Shown: piece by piece, positions 7,682 to 16,323 of the stretch
Position numbering within the stretch: the stretch's first letter is position 1
How the letters are laid out: the number at the start of each line of letters is the position of its first letter
Origin: an uncultured Clostridia bacterium
GTDB lineage: Bacteria > Bacillota > Clostridia > Oscillospirales > Ruminococcaceae
Direction: 5' to 3'
Assembly: GCA_946567425.1 (NCBI GenBank)
Contig: CAMNXF010000004.1
Coordinates: forward strand, 1-64,000
DNA length: 64,000 nucleotides
Translations under genes and position numbers: made by a program
Notes under the pieces: generated by a model
What the model saw: the letters and a program-made list of their open reading frames with translations, nothing else
What the model was told of the DNA's origin: nothing
Database searches by the model: none

Positions 7682-8440
7682 TTACCACCCCATTTTCGCG
7701 AGGAACGCCGCGAGCTTTTCATGACGTTCGCTGTTGTTCGGCTCGTATTTTCCGAGATCGCATTCGCCGAGTATCGAGCCATCCTTTAAGTACAGAATGC
7801 GGTTTCCGCGCCACGCACTGCGCATATCGTGCGTTACCATAACAACGCTCTGCCCCTGCTCGTTAAACTCCGTGAGCGTGTTCAGAACGTCCAGACCCGT
7901 CTGCGAGTTGAGCGCGCCCGTAGGCTCGTCGGCGAACAGTATCTCGGGGGAGTTTATCAGCGCACGGACAATTCCCGCTCTCTGCGCCTCGCCGCCCGAT
8001 ATCTGCGTCGGGAATTTCCGCTGCGTTTCCTCAGGAATATCCACGGCGGCGAACAGCTTTTTCGCGCGTTCCGCAAGCGCCCTTTTGTCGGAATTAACGA
8101 GTAACCCCGCCGCCATAACGTTGTCGAAAACGCTCATGCTGTCGATAAGGTATATCTGCTGGAATACAAACCCACAATGCTCGCGGCGGAACACGGCAAG
8201 CCCGTCGGAGCTCAGATCCGAGATGACCCGATCGCCGAACGTGATTTTCCCGAGCGACGGCGTATCCATACCCGAAAGCGCGTACAGCAGCGTGGATTTT
8301 CCCGCGCCCGACGCGCCCATAATCACCGTAAAATCGCCCTTGTACAGCTTCAGATCGACGTTTTTCAGAACGTGCTGCAAGGCTCCTCCGCTTGAGAAAC
8401 TCTTGCTTAACCCCTCGGTCTTTAACAATATTTCTTTCAT
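7682..8440 (-). CDS. ABC transporter ATP-binding protein (MacB/LolD type)
   Basis: A 252-residue ATPase with Walker A 'GASGAGKSTLL', a Q-loop 'FVFQQIYL', signature 'ISGGEAQRAGIVRAL', Walker B 'EILFADEPTGALNS' and the switch His in 'VVMVTHD'. The 'DEPTGALN' wording is typical of the MacB/LolD/BceA group that partners FtsX-type permeases. ATG at 8440 has GGAGG seven bases upstream; a longer frame to 8488 lacks a site. It powers the permease encoded immediately downstream. Confidence 0.93.
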   Translation of the reverse strand: MKEILLKTEGLSKSFSSGGALQHVLKNVDLKLYKGDFTVIMGASGAGKSTLLYALSGMDTPSLGKITFGDRVISDLSSDGLAVFRREHCGFVFQQIYLIDSMSVFDNVMAAGLLVNSDKRALAERAKKLFAAVDIPEETQRKFPTQISGGEAQRAGIVRALINSPEILFADEPTGALNSQTGLDVLNTLTEFNEQGQSVVMVTHDMRSAWRGNRILYLKDGSILGECDLGKYEPNNSERHEKLAAFLAKMGW

Positions 8441-8523
8441 TGAAATACCTCCGTGATATGTTTTACACGTTCTATTATAGCGTTTCAAATCTTAAATGTC
8501 TTTAAGAGATCCTTAAAATTCCC

Positions 8524-9789
8524 TTAAATATTTCCGCTGAGCAAAATTAAAATTGTAATTTTCAATCCGTTGCGACCGTTTTCGACCTTTAATTCTCCTT
8601 TCATTTCGTTCATAAAGCAGTCGGAGATATACAAGCCCAGACCCGCGCCGTCAATTTTTTCGGAATTGCCTCCGCGTGCGAATTTTTCCTTTAACGTCAG
8701 TAGCTCGTCGGGAGCGACCCCGCCACCCATATCCTCGATCTCGACCGCAAGGCGCTTTTCGTTAATGAAAAAATTTAAGTTTATTTCCGTGTCGGCGTAT
8801 TTATAGGAATTCGCGAAAATATTATCGAAAACCTGCTGAAGACGCAGCTTGTCGGCGTATATCAGACACTTGGGAATTTCGGGTATACAAGCCTTGTGAA
8901 AGTAGTCCGCACTTTCCAGCATACCGCGCAGCTCCGTACTCGGCATATCCGAGGGCGTGACCGTCAGCTGCTGCAATTCCTCCAGTGTCGCCGAAAAAAG
9001 ATTTCCGACAAGCGTGTTGATCTGGTCGGTCTTTTGTATTATCTGTCCGAAATTTTCACGCGTTTTTTCACTCTCGGCGAGCGCCATGCCAAACTCTGAA
9101 ACCGCTTTTATGCTCGCGACGGGCGTTCGGATATCGTGCGACAGTTTCGCGACAAGCTCTTTTTTGGAGGCGTTCGCCCTTGCCTCGGCGAGCCGCGCTT
9201 TTTTCAGCTCAGAGCGCATTATGTCAAAGCTCTCGGTGAATGCGCCGAACAAATTCCCTCTGTCCATTTCAAGAGGAACGTCGAGATTTCCTCCAGCAAC
9301 GCGCTCCGCAAAGCCCTTAAGCCCGCGGAATGGCTTCACGACAACGCGGTTTAGATAAAACAAATACCCCGCGCAGACGATAAGCTGTACCGCCGCTGCC
9401 GACACAGACACCGCAGCAAGCACGTTTCTGTCGTTTTTCAGCGTATCGGAACTGTCATTATATATAATAATTTTCCCGACGATAATGCCGTCGCTTTCGA
9501 TATCCAAAACAGTATCACGGTGAGAAACCGCTGCGTTTATACTTTCAGAAAGTCCCGCTCTCGTTCTGAAAACGACTTCTCCGCTGCTGTCAATAACAAC
9601 ATAATCAAGAGCTGTTCCGTTAGTATGGGTATCTATGCTGTGCCAATTTTCGCGCACGGACTGTACCGCCTCGTTCACCGCGACGGTATCCTGTTCGCTG
9701 TCCGCGCCTTGCACCATAAACCAAATCAGCGCCGCGATCTCAAGCGCGAAAACAGCGATCAGCGCACTCGTACAAAATCCGTTCCTCAT
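8524..9789 (-). CDS. Membrane sensor histidine kinase
   Basis: A 421-residue kinase: TM1 near residues 8-28, an extracytoplasmic sensor of about 95 residues, TM2 near 127-147, a HAMP segment, the HisKA box 'LSHDIRTPVASI' with the phosphorylated His, and a HATPase domain with 'NIFANSYKYA' (N box), 'DMGGGV' (G1) and 'GAGLGLYIS' (G2). The outer sensor separates it from the tiny intramembrane-sensing BceS kinases. It overlaps the response regulator by four bases (ATGA), so the pair is translationally coupled. It probably senses an envelope signal and controls the ABC exporter encoded next to it. Confidence 0.92.
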   Translation of the reverse strand: MRNGFCTSALIAVFALEIAALIWFMVQGADSEQDTVAVNEAVQSVRENWHSIDTHTNGTALDYVVIDSSGEVVFRTRAGLSESINAAVSHRDTVLDIESDGIIVGKIIIYNDSSDTLKNDRNVLAAVSVSAAAVQLIVCAGYLFYLNRVVVKPFRGLKGFAERVAGGNLDVPLEMDRGNLFGAFTESFDIMRSELKKARLAEARANASKKELVAKLSHDIRTPVASIKAVSEFGMALAESEKTRENFGQIIQKTDQINTLVGNLFSATLEELQQLTVTPSDMPSTELRGMLESADYFHKACIPEIPKCLIYADKLRLQQVFDNIFANSYKYADTEINLNFFINEKRLAVEIEDMGGGVAPDELLTLKEKFARGGNSEKIDGAGLGLYISDCFMNEMKGELKVENGRNGLKITILILLSGNI

Positions 9790-10463
9790 CGCTTGCCTCC
9801 GCAGAATTTATAGCCGTCGCCCCACGCGGTAACTATATATTCGGGCGCGCCGGGGTCGCGTTCTACCGCCTCGCGTATCTTGCGGATATGCACGTTTAGC
9901 GTGCCGTCTCCCGTGAATTTATCCTCCCATATGTTTTCAAAAAGCTCCCGTTTTGAAATGACTTTATTTTCATTTTTGATAAGGTACGCGAGCAGCTTAA
10001 ATTCCAGCGCGGTGAGCTTCACGGGACTGCCTTGGACCTCGACCGTTTTCGCGCCGAAGTCGATGCGTAGAAAACCGTCGTCGTATTCGTCGGCGCTCTG
10101 TCCGTAACGCTTTAGTACAGCCCTGACTTTGGCGAGCAGCACGCCGAGAGAATACGGTTTTTGTATGTAATCGTCGCCGCCGATATTCAGCGCGATTATC
10201 TGATCGTCGTCGCTTGTACGCGCCGAGATGAACAGGATAGGTATTTCGGTTTTTTCGCGCAGCTCCTTACACAACTGAAATCCGCTTTCATTGCCGAGGT
10301 TAATATCAAGCAATAACAGATTGGCGGAATTTTCCGCCAGAAAATCACGGCACTCGTCCGCCGTGTACACCGCTGCCGCCGTTACGCCGAACATATTGAA
10401 GTATTCGGCTGTACTGTCAGCAAGCAGCTTTTCATCGTCTATTATAAGGCAATCGTATTTCAT
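9786..10463 (-). CDS. OmpR family response regulator
   Basis: A 225-residue regulator. The receiver domain has the acidic pair 'IDDEK', the phospho-acceptor in 'LLLLDINLG', Thr/Ser 'LFISA' and Lys 'YIQKPYS'. The C-terminal winged helix contains 'LTALEFKLLAYLIKNE' and the 'DGTLNVHIRKIREAV' recognition helix. ATG at 10463 is preceded by TTGGAG; the frame is open to 10559 but that part overlaps the promoter. First gene of the four-gene operon, so it likely autoregulates and drives the exporter. Confidence 0.93.
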   Translation of the reverse strand: MKYDCLIIDDEKLLADSTAEYFNMFGVTAAAVYTADECRDFLAENSANLLLLDINLGNESGFQLCKELREKTEIPILFISARTSDDDQIIALNIGGDDYIQKPYSLGVLLAKVRAVLKRYGQSADEYDDGFLRIDFGAKTVEVQGSPVKLTALEFKLLAYLIKNENKVISKRELFENIWEDKFTGDGTLNVHIRKIREAVERDPGAPEYIVTAWGDGYKFCGGKR

Positions 10464-10530
10464 TTTCGTCTCCAATTCAATTATACAGCCTGTAGCATAA
10501 CATAACTTTTGTATTATCCACCCGATATAT

Positions 10531-10559
10531 ATTTTAGCAAAAATATCTCCGGATGTCAA
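10531..10559 (-). promoter_or_regulatory. Promoter of the regulator-kinase-ABC operon
   Basis: On the - strand TTGACA (10559-10554) and TAAAAT (10536-10531) are 17 bases apart, about 68 bases before the response regulator ATG. Confidence 0.75.
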
Positions 10560-10663
10560 TACGGCATGCCGGCAACGCAGAAAAACAGTTTGTGGTGCTA
10601 AGGACCTGTCTTCATAAGATGTTACACGCGACTTTTCGGCAAATCTTGTGAAACAGGTTTAAA

Positions 10664-10849
10664 ATGTATACATCATTTTTAATCTGTACATACTTCTCAA
10701 GCACAGCACCCGACAAGCCCGCCGCTCCGACTGACATCAAAACCGTTGCTGTCACGAAAGACAATGCCCAAACGACTTGGGACAGCGTATCGGGCGAGGT
10801 TTCCGACTAGGGTACGCCTGCAAATCTCGATACGGTACAATTATTCAAT
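10664..10849 (+). pseudogene. Fragment of a surface protein, FnIII-like
   Basis: A short frame with 'APDKPAAPTDIKTVAVTKD' and 'AQTTWDSVSGEVSD' meets TAG at 10808-10810 and then goes on in frame with 'GTPANLDTVQLFN'. The Pro-rich lead and strand-like text resemble the start of a fibronectin type III repeat of a secreted protein. There is no start region with a ribosome site. The remaining DNA from 10560 to 10663 shows nothing I can support. Confidence 0.3.
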
Positions 10850-10860
10850 AGTAAATTTTT

Positions 10861-10892
10861 CCCCGCTCTCCTTTGTTGATAGAAGAGCGGGG
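10861..10892. terminator. Bidirectional terminator
   Basis: CCCCGCTCT (10861-10869) pairs perfectly with AGAGCGGGG (10884-10892), flanked by TTTTT on one side and AAAAA on the other, so it can act in both directions. Confidence 0.85.
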
Positions 10893-10920
10893 AAAAATTA
10901 AATTAAGCTGAAAAAGGGAT

Positions 10921-10946
10921 GCCGCCGGGATTTTACACCCGACGGC
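10921..10946 (-). terminator. Terminator of the chemoreceptor gene at 11017
   Basis: GCCGCCGGG (10921-10929) pairs with CCCGACGGC (10938-10946), one mismatch. On the - strand it is followed by ATCCCTTTTTC. Confidence 0.65.
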
Positions 10947-11016
10947 AGGAAAATAAGGTTGATCAATTGGATGTTGTCTGAATTAAAACATCTTCAAACA
11001 CCCCGCAAACATGGAT

Positions 11017-13002
11017 TTACTTTTTAAGGATAAACTTGTTTGTAAGGTTCTGAAGTTCTGCAGCCTGATTATTGAGCTCCTCGGAGGAAGCTGCGGACTG
11101 CTCGGCGGTAGCCGCGTTTGTCTGAACGACAGACGAGATCTGGTCTACGCCCGTGTTCACCTGTTCGATCATCGCTGCCTGCTCGGCGGACGCTGTCGAA
11201 ATATCGCCGATAAGCCTGATAGTCTGATTTGTAACATCGACGGACGAGTTAAGCGCTTCCGCAGTTTCTTCAGCAATATGCGAACCGCTTTCAACCGCCG
11301 CAATGGTTTGCTGAATAAGACCTGTCGTATCCGCTGCCGCCTCTGCCGACTTGGACGCGAGGTTTCTGACCTCGTCTGCGACAACGGCAAAGCCCTTGCC
11401 CGCAGTTCCCGCTCTCGCAGCCTCAATAGCGGCGTTAAGCGCGAGTATGTTGGTCTGGAACGCGATATCCTCGATCGTCTTGATAATATTCGAGATCTCA
11501 TTCGACTTATCGGAAATGTTGTTCATCGCGGTTACCATTTCCTTCATGTGCCCGTTAGAAAGCGACATCTGTTCGCCCGCCTGATTTGCCTTTTGATTTG
11601 CTTTCTTAGCGTTCTGTGCGTTGACGTCTACCTTATCCTTAAGCGTTGTGATAATGCTTGCAAGCTCCTGAACAGAGGACGCCTGCTCAGTCGTTCCCGA
11701 CGCAAGAGACGTTGCTCCGTTGGAGATCTGCGCGGCGCCCTGATTTACCTGCGCGGCAGAAATATCGATCTGCCGCATGGTGTCCGACAGTCCGTAAGCA
11801 AGGTTGTTCAGCGCTTCGATTATGCTAATGAAATCTCCGTTGAACTCGATTTGTTGGCGAATGTCAAAGTTGCCGTCCGCCAGCTGGTTGCAAAGGCGCG
11901 AGATCTCGTTGATATAGCCGTTCAGCGAATTTATCGTAAGGTTGATAGAATCTGCAAGCTGACCTGTCTCATCGTCGGACGTGTGTTCCACACCAACGTT
12001 AAGGTTACCCGAAGCCACGGCGTTCATAACGCTGACCGTTTTCCTGATCGGATTTGCAATGCCGTTCGCGGTGACAATACAGATGACGATCGCGGTAATG
12101 ATTGCAAGAATACCCACAATAACCGTAATAATTATCGCGAATGTGGTTTCACCCATCCAGTCCTTGACCTCGGTCGTAACGCCGATTATCCAACCGTCCG
12201 TATTGTTGATCTTAGAATAAGCGAGGTATCTGGCAACACCGCCGCCGCTGACTTCACCGTATACGGTGTCCGTGTCATTTAACGCGATCGCCTGTTTTTC
12301 AAGCTCGCTGCGGCAGTCAAACTCGGCATTGTCCTTGTGAGTGTGATTTACGTTGTTCATGCCCTCATCAACGTATTTCTGATCCATACAAGCAATATAT
12401 GTACCGTTTTCGTCCATAATATAGGTTCTTCCCGACTTGCCCAGATGTATCTCGTCAATAATGTCATAAAGCATAGAACCGTCAATGCCGAAATAGGCAA
12501 CGCCGATAAGCTCACCGTTATTAACGCCGCCTTTTTTAATAGGAGCGCAGAAGTATATAATCGGTCTGCCGCCGACGTCCTGCGGACCAAATACAAACTC
12601 TTCGTTGCCCATACCCTTTATATAGCAATGGTCGGTTCTGTAATCTATTATGTCGTCAAGAGTTTCGTATCCCCAACCGTCCTTGTCAATATAGCCGCGT
12701 TCGGAGAAGCCGTAGGTGTCGGCTCTTTCCTGTAAAAGCTCGAGCTTATCCGCTATGGAATATTCCTCGCCCATACGCGGATCCATACCGACTTCCTTGA
12801 CTATTGCGACATAACGCGCCAGGCTGTTCTGCAAGCGCTCACTCGCCTGATTTGCGATTTCTGAGAGCGATGCCTCTAGGGTCAATTGTGTGCCGTGGAA
12901 ATTCAGATAGCTGCCCAAAACACCGATTACAACAATGCCGATAACAACTACCGACAATATCCGCACAAGCAGCTTTCCCTTGACAGTCTTTAGGATTTTC
13001 AT
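11017..13002 (-). CDS. Methyl-accepting chemotaxis protein with Cache sensor
   Basis: A 661-residue chemoreceptor: TM1 near residues 10-30, an extracytoplasmic double-Cache-like domain to about 285 ('[18 protein letters not shown]', '[11 protein letters not shown]'), TM2 near 287-310, a HAMP region, and a long cytoplasmic coiled coil. The signalling tip contains '[15 protein letters not shown]' and '[13 protein letters not shown]', the invariant hairpin of MCPs. It would sense small ligands outside and control CheA. ATG at 13002 follows GAGGAC. Its promoter (13132-13160) has two 21-bp-spaced direct repeats just upstream of the -35, shared with the cheC operon, so it is probably in the LytTR regulon encoded at 15613. 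Confidence 0.95.
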   Translation of the reverse strand: MKILKTVKGKLLVRILSVVVIGIVVIGVLGSYLNFHGTQLTLEASLSEIANQASERLQNSLARYVAIVKEVGMDPRMGEEYSIADKLELLQERADTYGFSERGYIDKDGWGYETLDDIIDYRTDHCYIKGMGNEEFVFGPQDVGGRPIIYFCAPIKKGGVNNGELIGVAYFGIDGSMLYDIIDEIHLGKSGRTYIMDENGTYIACMDQKYVDEGMNNVNHTHKDNAEFDCRSELEKQAIALNDTDTVYGEVSGGGVARYLAYSKINNTDGWIIGVTTEVKDWMGETTFAIIITVIVGILAIITAIVICIVTANGIANPIRKTVSVMNAVASGNLNVGVEHTSDDETGQLADSINLTINSLNGYINEISRLCNQLADGNFDIRQQIEFNGDFISIIEALNNLAYGLSDTMRQIDISAAQVNQGAAQISNGATSLASGTTEQASSVQELASIITTLKDKVDVNAQNAKKANQKANQAGEQMSLSNGHMKEMVTAMNNISDKSNEISNIIKTIEDIAFQTNILALNAAIEAARAGTAGKGFAVVADEVRNLASKSAEAAADTTGLIQQTIAAVESGSHIAEETAEALNSSVDVTNQTIRLIGDISTASAEQAAMIEQVNTGVDQISSVVQTNAATAEQSAASSEELNNQAAELQNLTNKFILKK

Positions 13003-13131
13003 ATAATGTCCTCATTTCATTACGGTTTTAGCGCTTTAATGCAGCCACGCATAAATGATTACAGACCCCGCGTGCCGTATCGAAATTTTCAAAGCTCTTT
13101 GCACTTTTGAAAATTACCAACGCTATAAAAC

Positions 13132-13160
13132 ATTTTAACACATTGAACAAAATTACTCAA
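13132..13160 (-). promoter_or_regulatory. Promoter of the Cache chemoreceptor gene
   Basis: On the - strand TTGAGT (13160-13155) and TAAAAT (13137-13132) with a 17-base spacer. The direct repeats at 13165-13203 begin five bases upstream of the -35 (measured to the shared core), in class-II-like activator position. Confidence 0.75.
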
Positions 13161-13164
13161 TCCG

Positions 13165-13203
13165 TTTGACATAATTGGTTGATTTTTTGACATAATTGGT
13201 TGA
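13165..13203 (-). promoter_or_regulatory. Paired direct repeats, probable LytTR binding site
   Basis: An 18-bp word TTTGACATAATTGGTTGA occurs at 13165-13182 and again, identical, at 13186-13203. The period is 21 bp, two helical turns. On the - strand it reads CCAATTATG-N12-CCAATTATG, the 9-bp/12-bp spacing known for LytTR-domain regulators such as AgrA. The same arrangement occurs before cheC at 15447-15480. The assignment to the LytTR protein at 15613 is inference from geometry and proximity. Confidence 0.7.
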
Positions 13204-13267
13204 GAATTGAGGATTGACTTTTTCAAAACCGCTGTATGTTATGGTTTGCTGCTTGATTATTGGAGAA

Positions 13268-14752
13268 CTACATTTTTTGCAGATCCTCCGCCATAGCCTT
13301 GATATTGTTCACCATTTCGCCAAGATTTTCCGCACTGTGGCTGTTGTCGGAAAGTGCGGCGGCAACGCGGCTTACGGCGATAAAGTTAGAGTTTATGTTC
13401 TCGCCGACCTCCGTGAGGGAACGTGTCAGTTCGTTTTCACTGTCGGCGATATTCTTGATCGCCGCGTTCATTCCCGCGATGTTCTCAAAGATCTCGCGGT
13501 TTGAACCGTCGAGCCTCTGCGCGGAATTTCTTACGTACTCCATTTGAACGCCGCCCTCCGCGGTAAGCTCGGAGCTTCTTTGTATCGCGAAAACGGTTTT
13601 GTCAATAGCGCGAATAATCTTGTCAACAAGAGAAGCAATATCGGCGGCGGACTTTTTAGCGCTGTCGGCGAGCTTCTTCACCTCGCCCGCGACGACCGCG
13701 AAGCCTTTTCCGTGAACGCCCGCGCGCCCCGCCTCTATTGACGCGTTTATCGCAAGTATATTGGTCTGCTCGGAAATTTTCGTTATGACCTTTGTGATCT
13801 CCGCGATCTTCTTTGAGTGCTCGGCAAGCTGCGTGATGACTTGCTCGGTGCGCTCGTTTTCGCTCGTAAGATTTTCGATGCTTTCCATTGCGAGCGCGGT
13901 TTTTTCGCTGTTCTCCACGGCGATCTGATTTGTTTTTTCGGTAAGCGCCGAGATTTTCTCGCTCATTTCCGTGAGATTTTGCAGACGTTCTGAAATCACG
14001 CTCATATTTTCGCCGATCGACCTCATATATTCGGTATTTGCGCGGCTGTCGCGCATTACCGTTTCGGACTCTCCCGCGACGCTTTTGTTCGACGCGGCGA
14101 ATGCTCTTGATATGCTTTCAAGCTCTGTGACCGTGCCGAAAAGCTCAGCCGAAATGCGCTGCTGATTTTCCTGCATTATCCGCTGCTGTTCCGCGCCCAT
14201 AAGGCTGCCGAGCATTTTCGTGGTGCGCTTGGCGAGCATAGTGAAAATCGCCGAAAGCGCTAACAGAAGCAGCGCCCTCGGAATAATTCTGAACAGCCAG
14301 AGCGCCTTTTCGTTGCCCGCATCAATGTCCGTCATAAGTCCCATGTGAAATGAAACGTACTGCGCCGCCGACATTCCCAGAACGGTAACCGCGGCGGTTA
14401 TCGTACCTAATTTTCCGGAGAAATACAAACTTGCGATCGCGATCGGATAGACGTAAGCCACAACAACATGGTGCGTAAGCGTTGTGGCAACGATTATCAT
14501 AAAGACCACCGCGCACGAAACGATCAGGTATTTCACCCACCCCGCCGAGCATTTTATCACGTTCACCGCAAGAGTGGGTACAAGCAGCAGAACCATGCCG
14601 ATTATGTACGAGATCAGCATTGTGGTCATTTCAACCGTGAATATCCCCGCGATATTGAGTATGAACACCACTGTAAAAACGATTGCGGTTATGCGCATTA
14701 CGTTTGCCGCCGCCTTGTTTGCGGTAAGCTCGTTTTGTCTTAAAATTCCCAT
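13268..14752 (-). CDS. Methyl-accepting chemotaxis protein with multi-helix membrane domain
   Basis: A 494-residue chemoreceptor without an outer ligand domain. Residues about 18-180 form six hydrophobic helices ('VLLLVPTLAVNVIKC', 'ALLLLALSAIFTMLA'), so the input is probably within or near the membrane. The cytoplasmic part carries 'NILAINASIEAGRAG' and 'GFAVVAGEVKKLA', a slightly diverged MCP tip. No HAMP motif is obvious. It lies 18 bases downstream of cheC in the same operon and is followed by the intergenic region carrying the next receptor's promoter. Function: transduces an internal or membrane-state cue to CheA, inferred from topology. Confidence 0.9.
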   Translation of the reverse strand: MGILRQNELTANKAAANVMRITAIVFTVVFILNIAGIFTVEMTTMLISYIIGMVLLLVPTLAVNVIKCSAGWVKYLIVSCAVVFMIIVATTLTHHVVVAYVYPIAIASLYFSGKLGTITAAVTVLGMSAAQYVSFHMGLMTDIDAGNEKALWLFRIIPRALLLLALSAIFTMLAKRTTKMLGSLMGAEQQRIMQENQQRISAELFGTVTELESISRAFAASNKSVAGESETVMRDSRANTEYMRSIGENMSVISERLQNLTEMSEKISALTEKTNQIAVENSEKTALAMESIENLTSENERTEQVITQLAEHSKKIAEITKVITKISEQTNILAINASIEAGRAGVHGKGFAVVAGEVKKLADSAKKSAADIASLVDKIIRAIDKTVFAIQRSSELTAEGGVQMEYVRNSAQRLDGSNREIFENIAGMNAAIKNIADSENELTRSLTEVGENINSNFIAVSRVAAALSDNSHSAENLGEMVNNIKAMAEDLQKM

Positions 14753-14770
14753 ATAGCCTCCGGAAAATTT

Positions 14771-15373
14771 TTAAAAAGCAAGACCTAATTTGCCCATAAA
14801 GTCGGTGATAGCGCCGAGCTCAGGATAGAACACCACGTCGAAAACGTTGTGCGTATCGAGAAATTCTATCGAGTTTTTGACGAAACACACTTCGCTGTTT
14901 TTATCTCCGCAAATTTCCTTTGACGGCTGCGGAACAGATTCGGGTATGGAAATATCTACCGGCGATCCCGACATCTGCGATATCGAGTTGGCGTAGGATG
15001 CGGCGGCGATATTCACGGTTTCCCGAACCGCGGAAATCGTCATTTCGTCCATATCGTCCTTTGACTTTACGCTTATCTCGGGGAAGAAATTTCCCGCGAG
15101 CCTTTCGATTGACGGATACGGGAAAATGAACATAAGCGTTCCTTTCATATCGCCGCAGAGTGTTATCTTAAACGCCTCCGCCTTTGCCGAAAGCATATCC
15201 GCGACTTTTCCCGCAACGCTCGCGGGGTTTATCCTAACCTGCGGCGTTGAAATATCCGTCGGCGAGGAATACATTCCCGCGACCTCCGTAGCGGCGTTTC
15301 CCGCGCCCATATTACCGATTTCCTGCAAAAACGATTTGTGTATCTCGTCAAATTCGTTGAAAGCAGAAATCAC
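14771..15373 (-). CDS. cheC: CheC chemotaxis phosphatase
   Basis: A 200-residue CheC/CheX/FliY-type phosphatase with both signature helices: 'LQEIGNMGAGNAATEV' near the N-terminus and 'AVRETVNIAAASYANSISQ' around residue 110. Each carries the E-x2-N pair that dephosphorylates CheY-P. CheC normally works with CheD, which is not in the window. Two GTG starts fit: 15382 and 15373. I prefer 15373 because GAGAGG is then eight bases upstream, while 15382 would overlap the ribosome site. First gene of the cheC-MCP operon behind LytTR-type repeats. Confidence 0.88.
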   Translation of the reverse strand: MISAFNEFDEIHKSFLQEIGNMGAGNAATEVAGMYSSPTDISTPQVRINPASVAGKVADMLSAKAEAFKITLCGDMKGTLMFIFPYPSIERLAGNFFPEISVKSKDDMDEMTISAVRETVNIAAASYANSISQMSGSPVDISIPESVPQPSKEICGDKNSEVCFVKNSIEFLDTHNVFDVVFYPELGAITDFMGKLGLAF

Positions 15374-15412
15374 CGAAATCACCTCTCATTTGATCTATAT
15401 CACATCAAAAAT

Positions 15413-15441
15413 ATTTTAACGCACAAATCGTGATTTTTCAA
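15413..15441 (-). promoter_or_regulatory. Promoter of the cheC-MCP operon
   Basis: On the - strand TTGAAA (15441-15436) and TAAAAT (15418-15413) are 17 bases apart. The direct repeats at 15447 start five bases upstream of the -35, exactly as at the 13132 promoter. Confidence 0.78.
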
Positions 15442-15446
15442 GCCGC

Positions 15447-15480
15447 TTGTCATAATTGGTCATTTTTTTGTCATAATTGG
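15447..15480 (-). promoter_or_regulatory. Second paired direct repeat, probable LytTR binding site
   Basis: TTGTCATAATTGG occurs at 15447-15459 and 15468-15480, period 21 bp, differing from the 13165 site only at one core position (T for A in TTGaCAT). Position relative to the -35 is identical to the other site. It lies in the divergent region between cheC and the LytTR regulator, so the regulator may also act on its own gene. Confidence 0.72.
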
Positions 15481-15559
15481 CTGAAGAGTTGTGACTTGAC
15501 ATTTTTAAAATACAATATATTGCCCACGGCGGTTTGCATTTTAAACAGATTATTCCGAC

Positions 15560-15588
15560 TTGCAAAATCCGTTAAAATACTGTATAAT
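15560..15588 (+). promoter_or_regulatory. Promoter of the LytTR regulator gene
   Basis: TTGCAA (15560-15565) and TATAAT (15583-15588), 17-base spacer, about 25 bases before the ATG at 15613. Confidence 0.78.
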
Positions 15589-15612
15589 ATAAGTTATGAT
15601 CGGGGGGATCGT

Positions 15613-16323
15613 ATGAAGATTGCAGTAGTTGACGATATTGCCGAAGAGCGCGGACGCGCCTGCTCACTTGTTCGGGAATACGCGCGGACAAGCGGCTTAA
15701 CGGCGGAAATAACGGAATTTTCCCGCGCGGAGGAATTTCTCGCCGCCGAGGAACGGTTTGATATTGCACTTTTGGATATATTCATGAACGAAATGAACGG
15801 TATTGACGCGGCACGGAAAGTACGCGAGATAAACGTCGATATGGAGCTTATCTTCCTTACCGCAAGCCGCGATTTCGCGGTCGAGGCTTTTGCGGTGAAC
15901 GCCGCGAATTACCTTGTGAAACCGTTTTCGGGTGAGCAATTGTTTGCTGCGCTGGACAGAATTTTAGGCAAAAAAGCGCCCGAACCGACCGTAACGCTCC
16001 GCTGCGAAAGCGGATTGCAGACGTTTGAGTTGCGCGACGTGGAGTTTTTTGAGGTTCAGGAGCATAATCTTTACATAAATCTTTCGAATGGAAACCGCGT
16101 AGCGGCGCGGCTGTCAATGAAACAGCTGCGCGAGGAGATCGGGAAAAACACGGATCATATACCCTGCGGCGCAAGTTTCCTTGTAAATTTGCGGCATATC
16201 GTGCTGCTGAATAATTTCACGCTGATAACAAAAACGGGGCGTAAAATACCCGTTCCGCGCAGAAGTTTTTCCGAGATCGAAAAAGCGTATCTAGATCATT
16301 GCAGAAAGGCGGTGGGCAAATGA
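15613..16323 (+). CDS. LytTR family response regulator
   Basis: A 236-residue AgrA/LytR-like regulator. The receiver domain (about 1-120) has 'VVDDIAEE', phospho-Asp in 'IALLDIFMNEMNG', 'FLTAS' and Lys in 'YLVKPFS'. The LytTR DNA-binding domain (about 135-232) has 'VEFFEVQEHNLYINL' and the typical closing 'FLVNLRHI', 'RKIPVPRRSF'. I start at the ATG at 15613 behind GGGGGGAT; the longer frame to 15430 runs through its own promoter and operator. It overlaps the kinase start by ATGA. LytTR proteins bind paired direct repeats about 21 bp apart, as found before cheC and the Cache receptor, suggesting it adjusts receptor supply. Confidence 0.92.
   Translation: MKIAVVDDIAEERGRACSLVREYARTSGLTAEITEFSRAEEFLAAEERFDIALLDIFMNEMNGIDAARKVREINVDMELIFLTASRDFAVEAFAVNAANYLVKPFSGEQLFAALDRILGKKAPEPTVTLRCESGLQTFELRDVEFFEVQEHNLYINLSNGNRVAARLSMKQLREEIGKNTDHIPCGASFLVNLRHIVLLNNFTLITKTGRKIPVPRRSFSEIEKAYLDHCRKAVGK

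Noticed and set aside
13165-13203. Possible CRISPR or short tandem repeat
   Set aside because: Only two copies with a 3-base gap and a promoter directly adjacent; the match to a second site at 15447 with identical promoter spacing indicates a regulator binding site.
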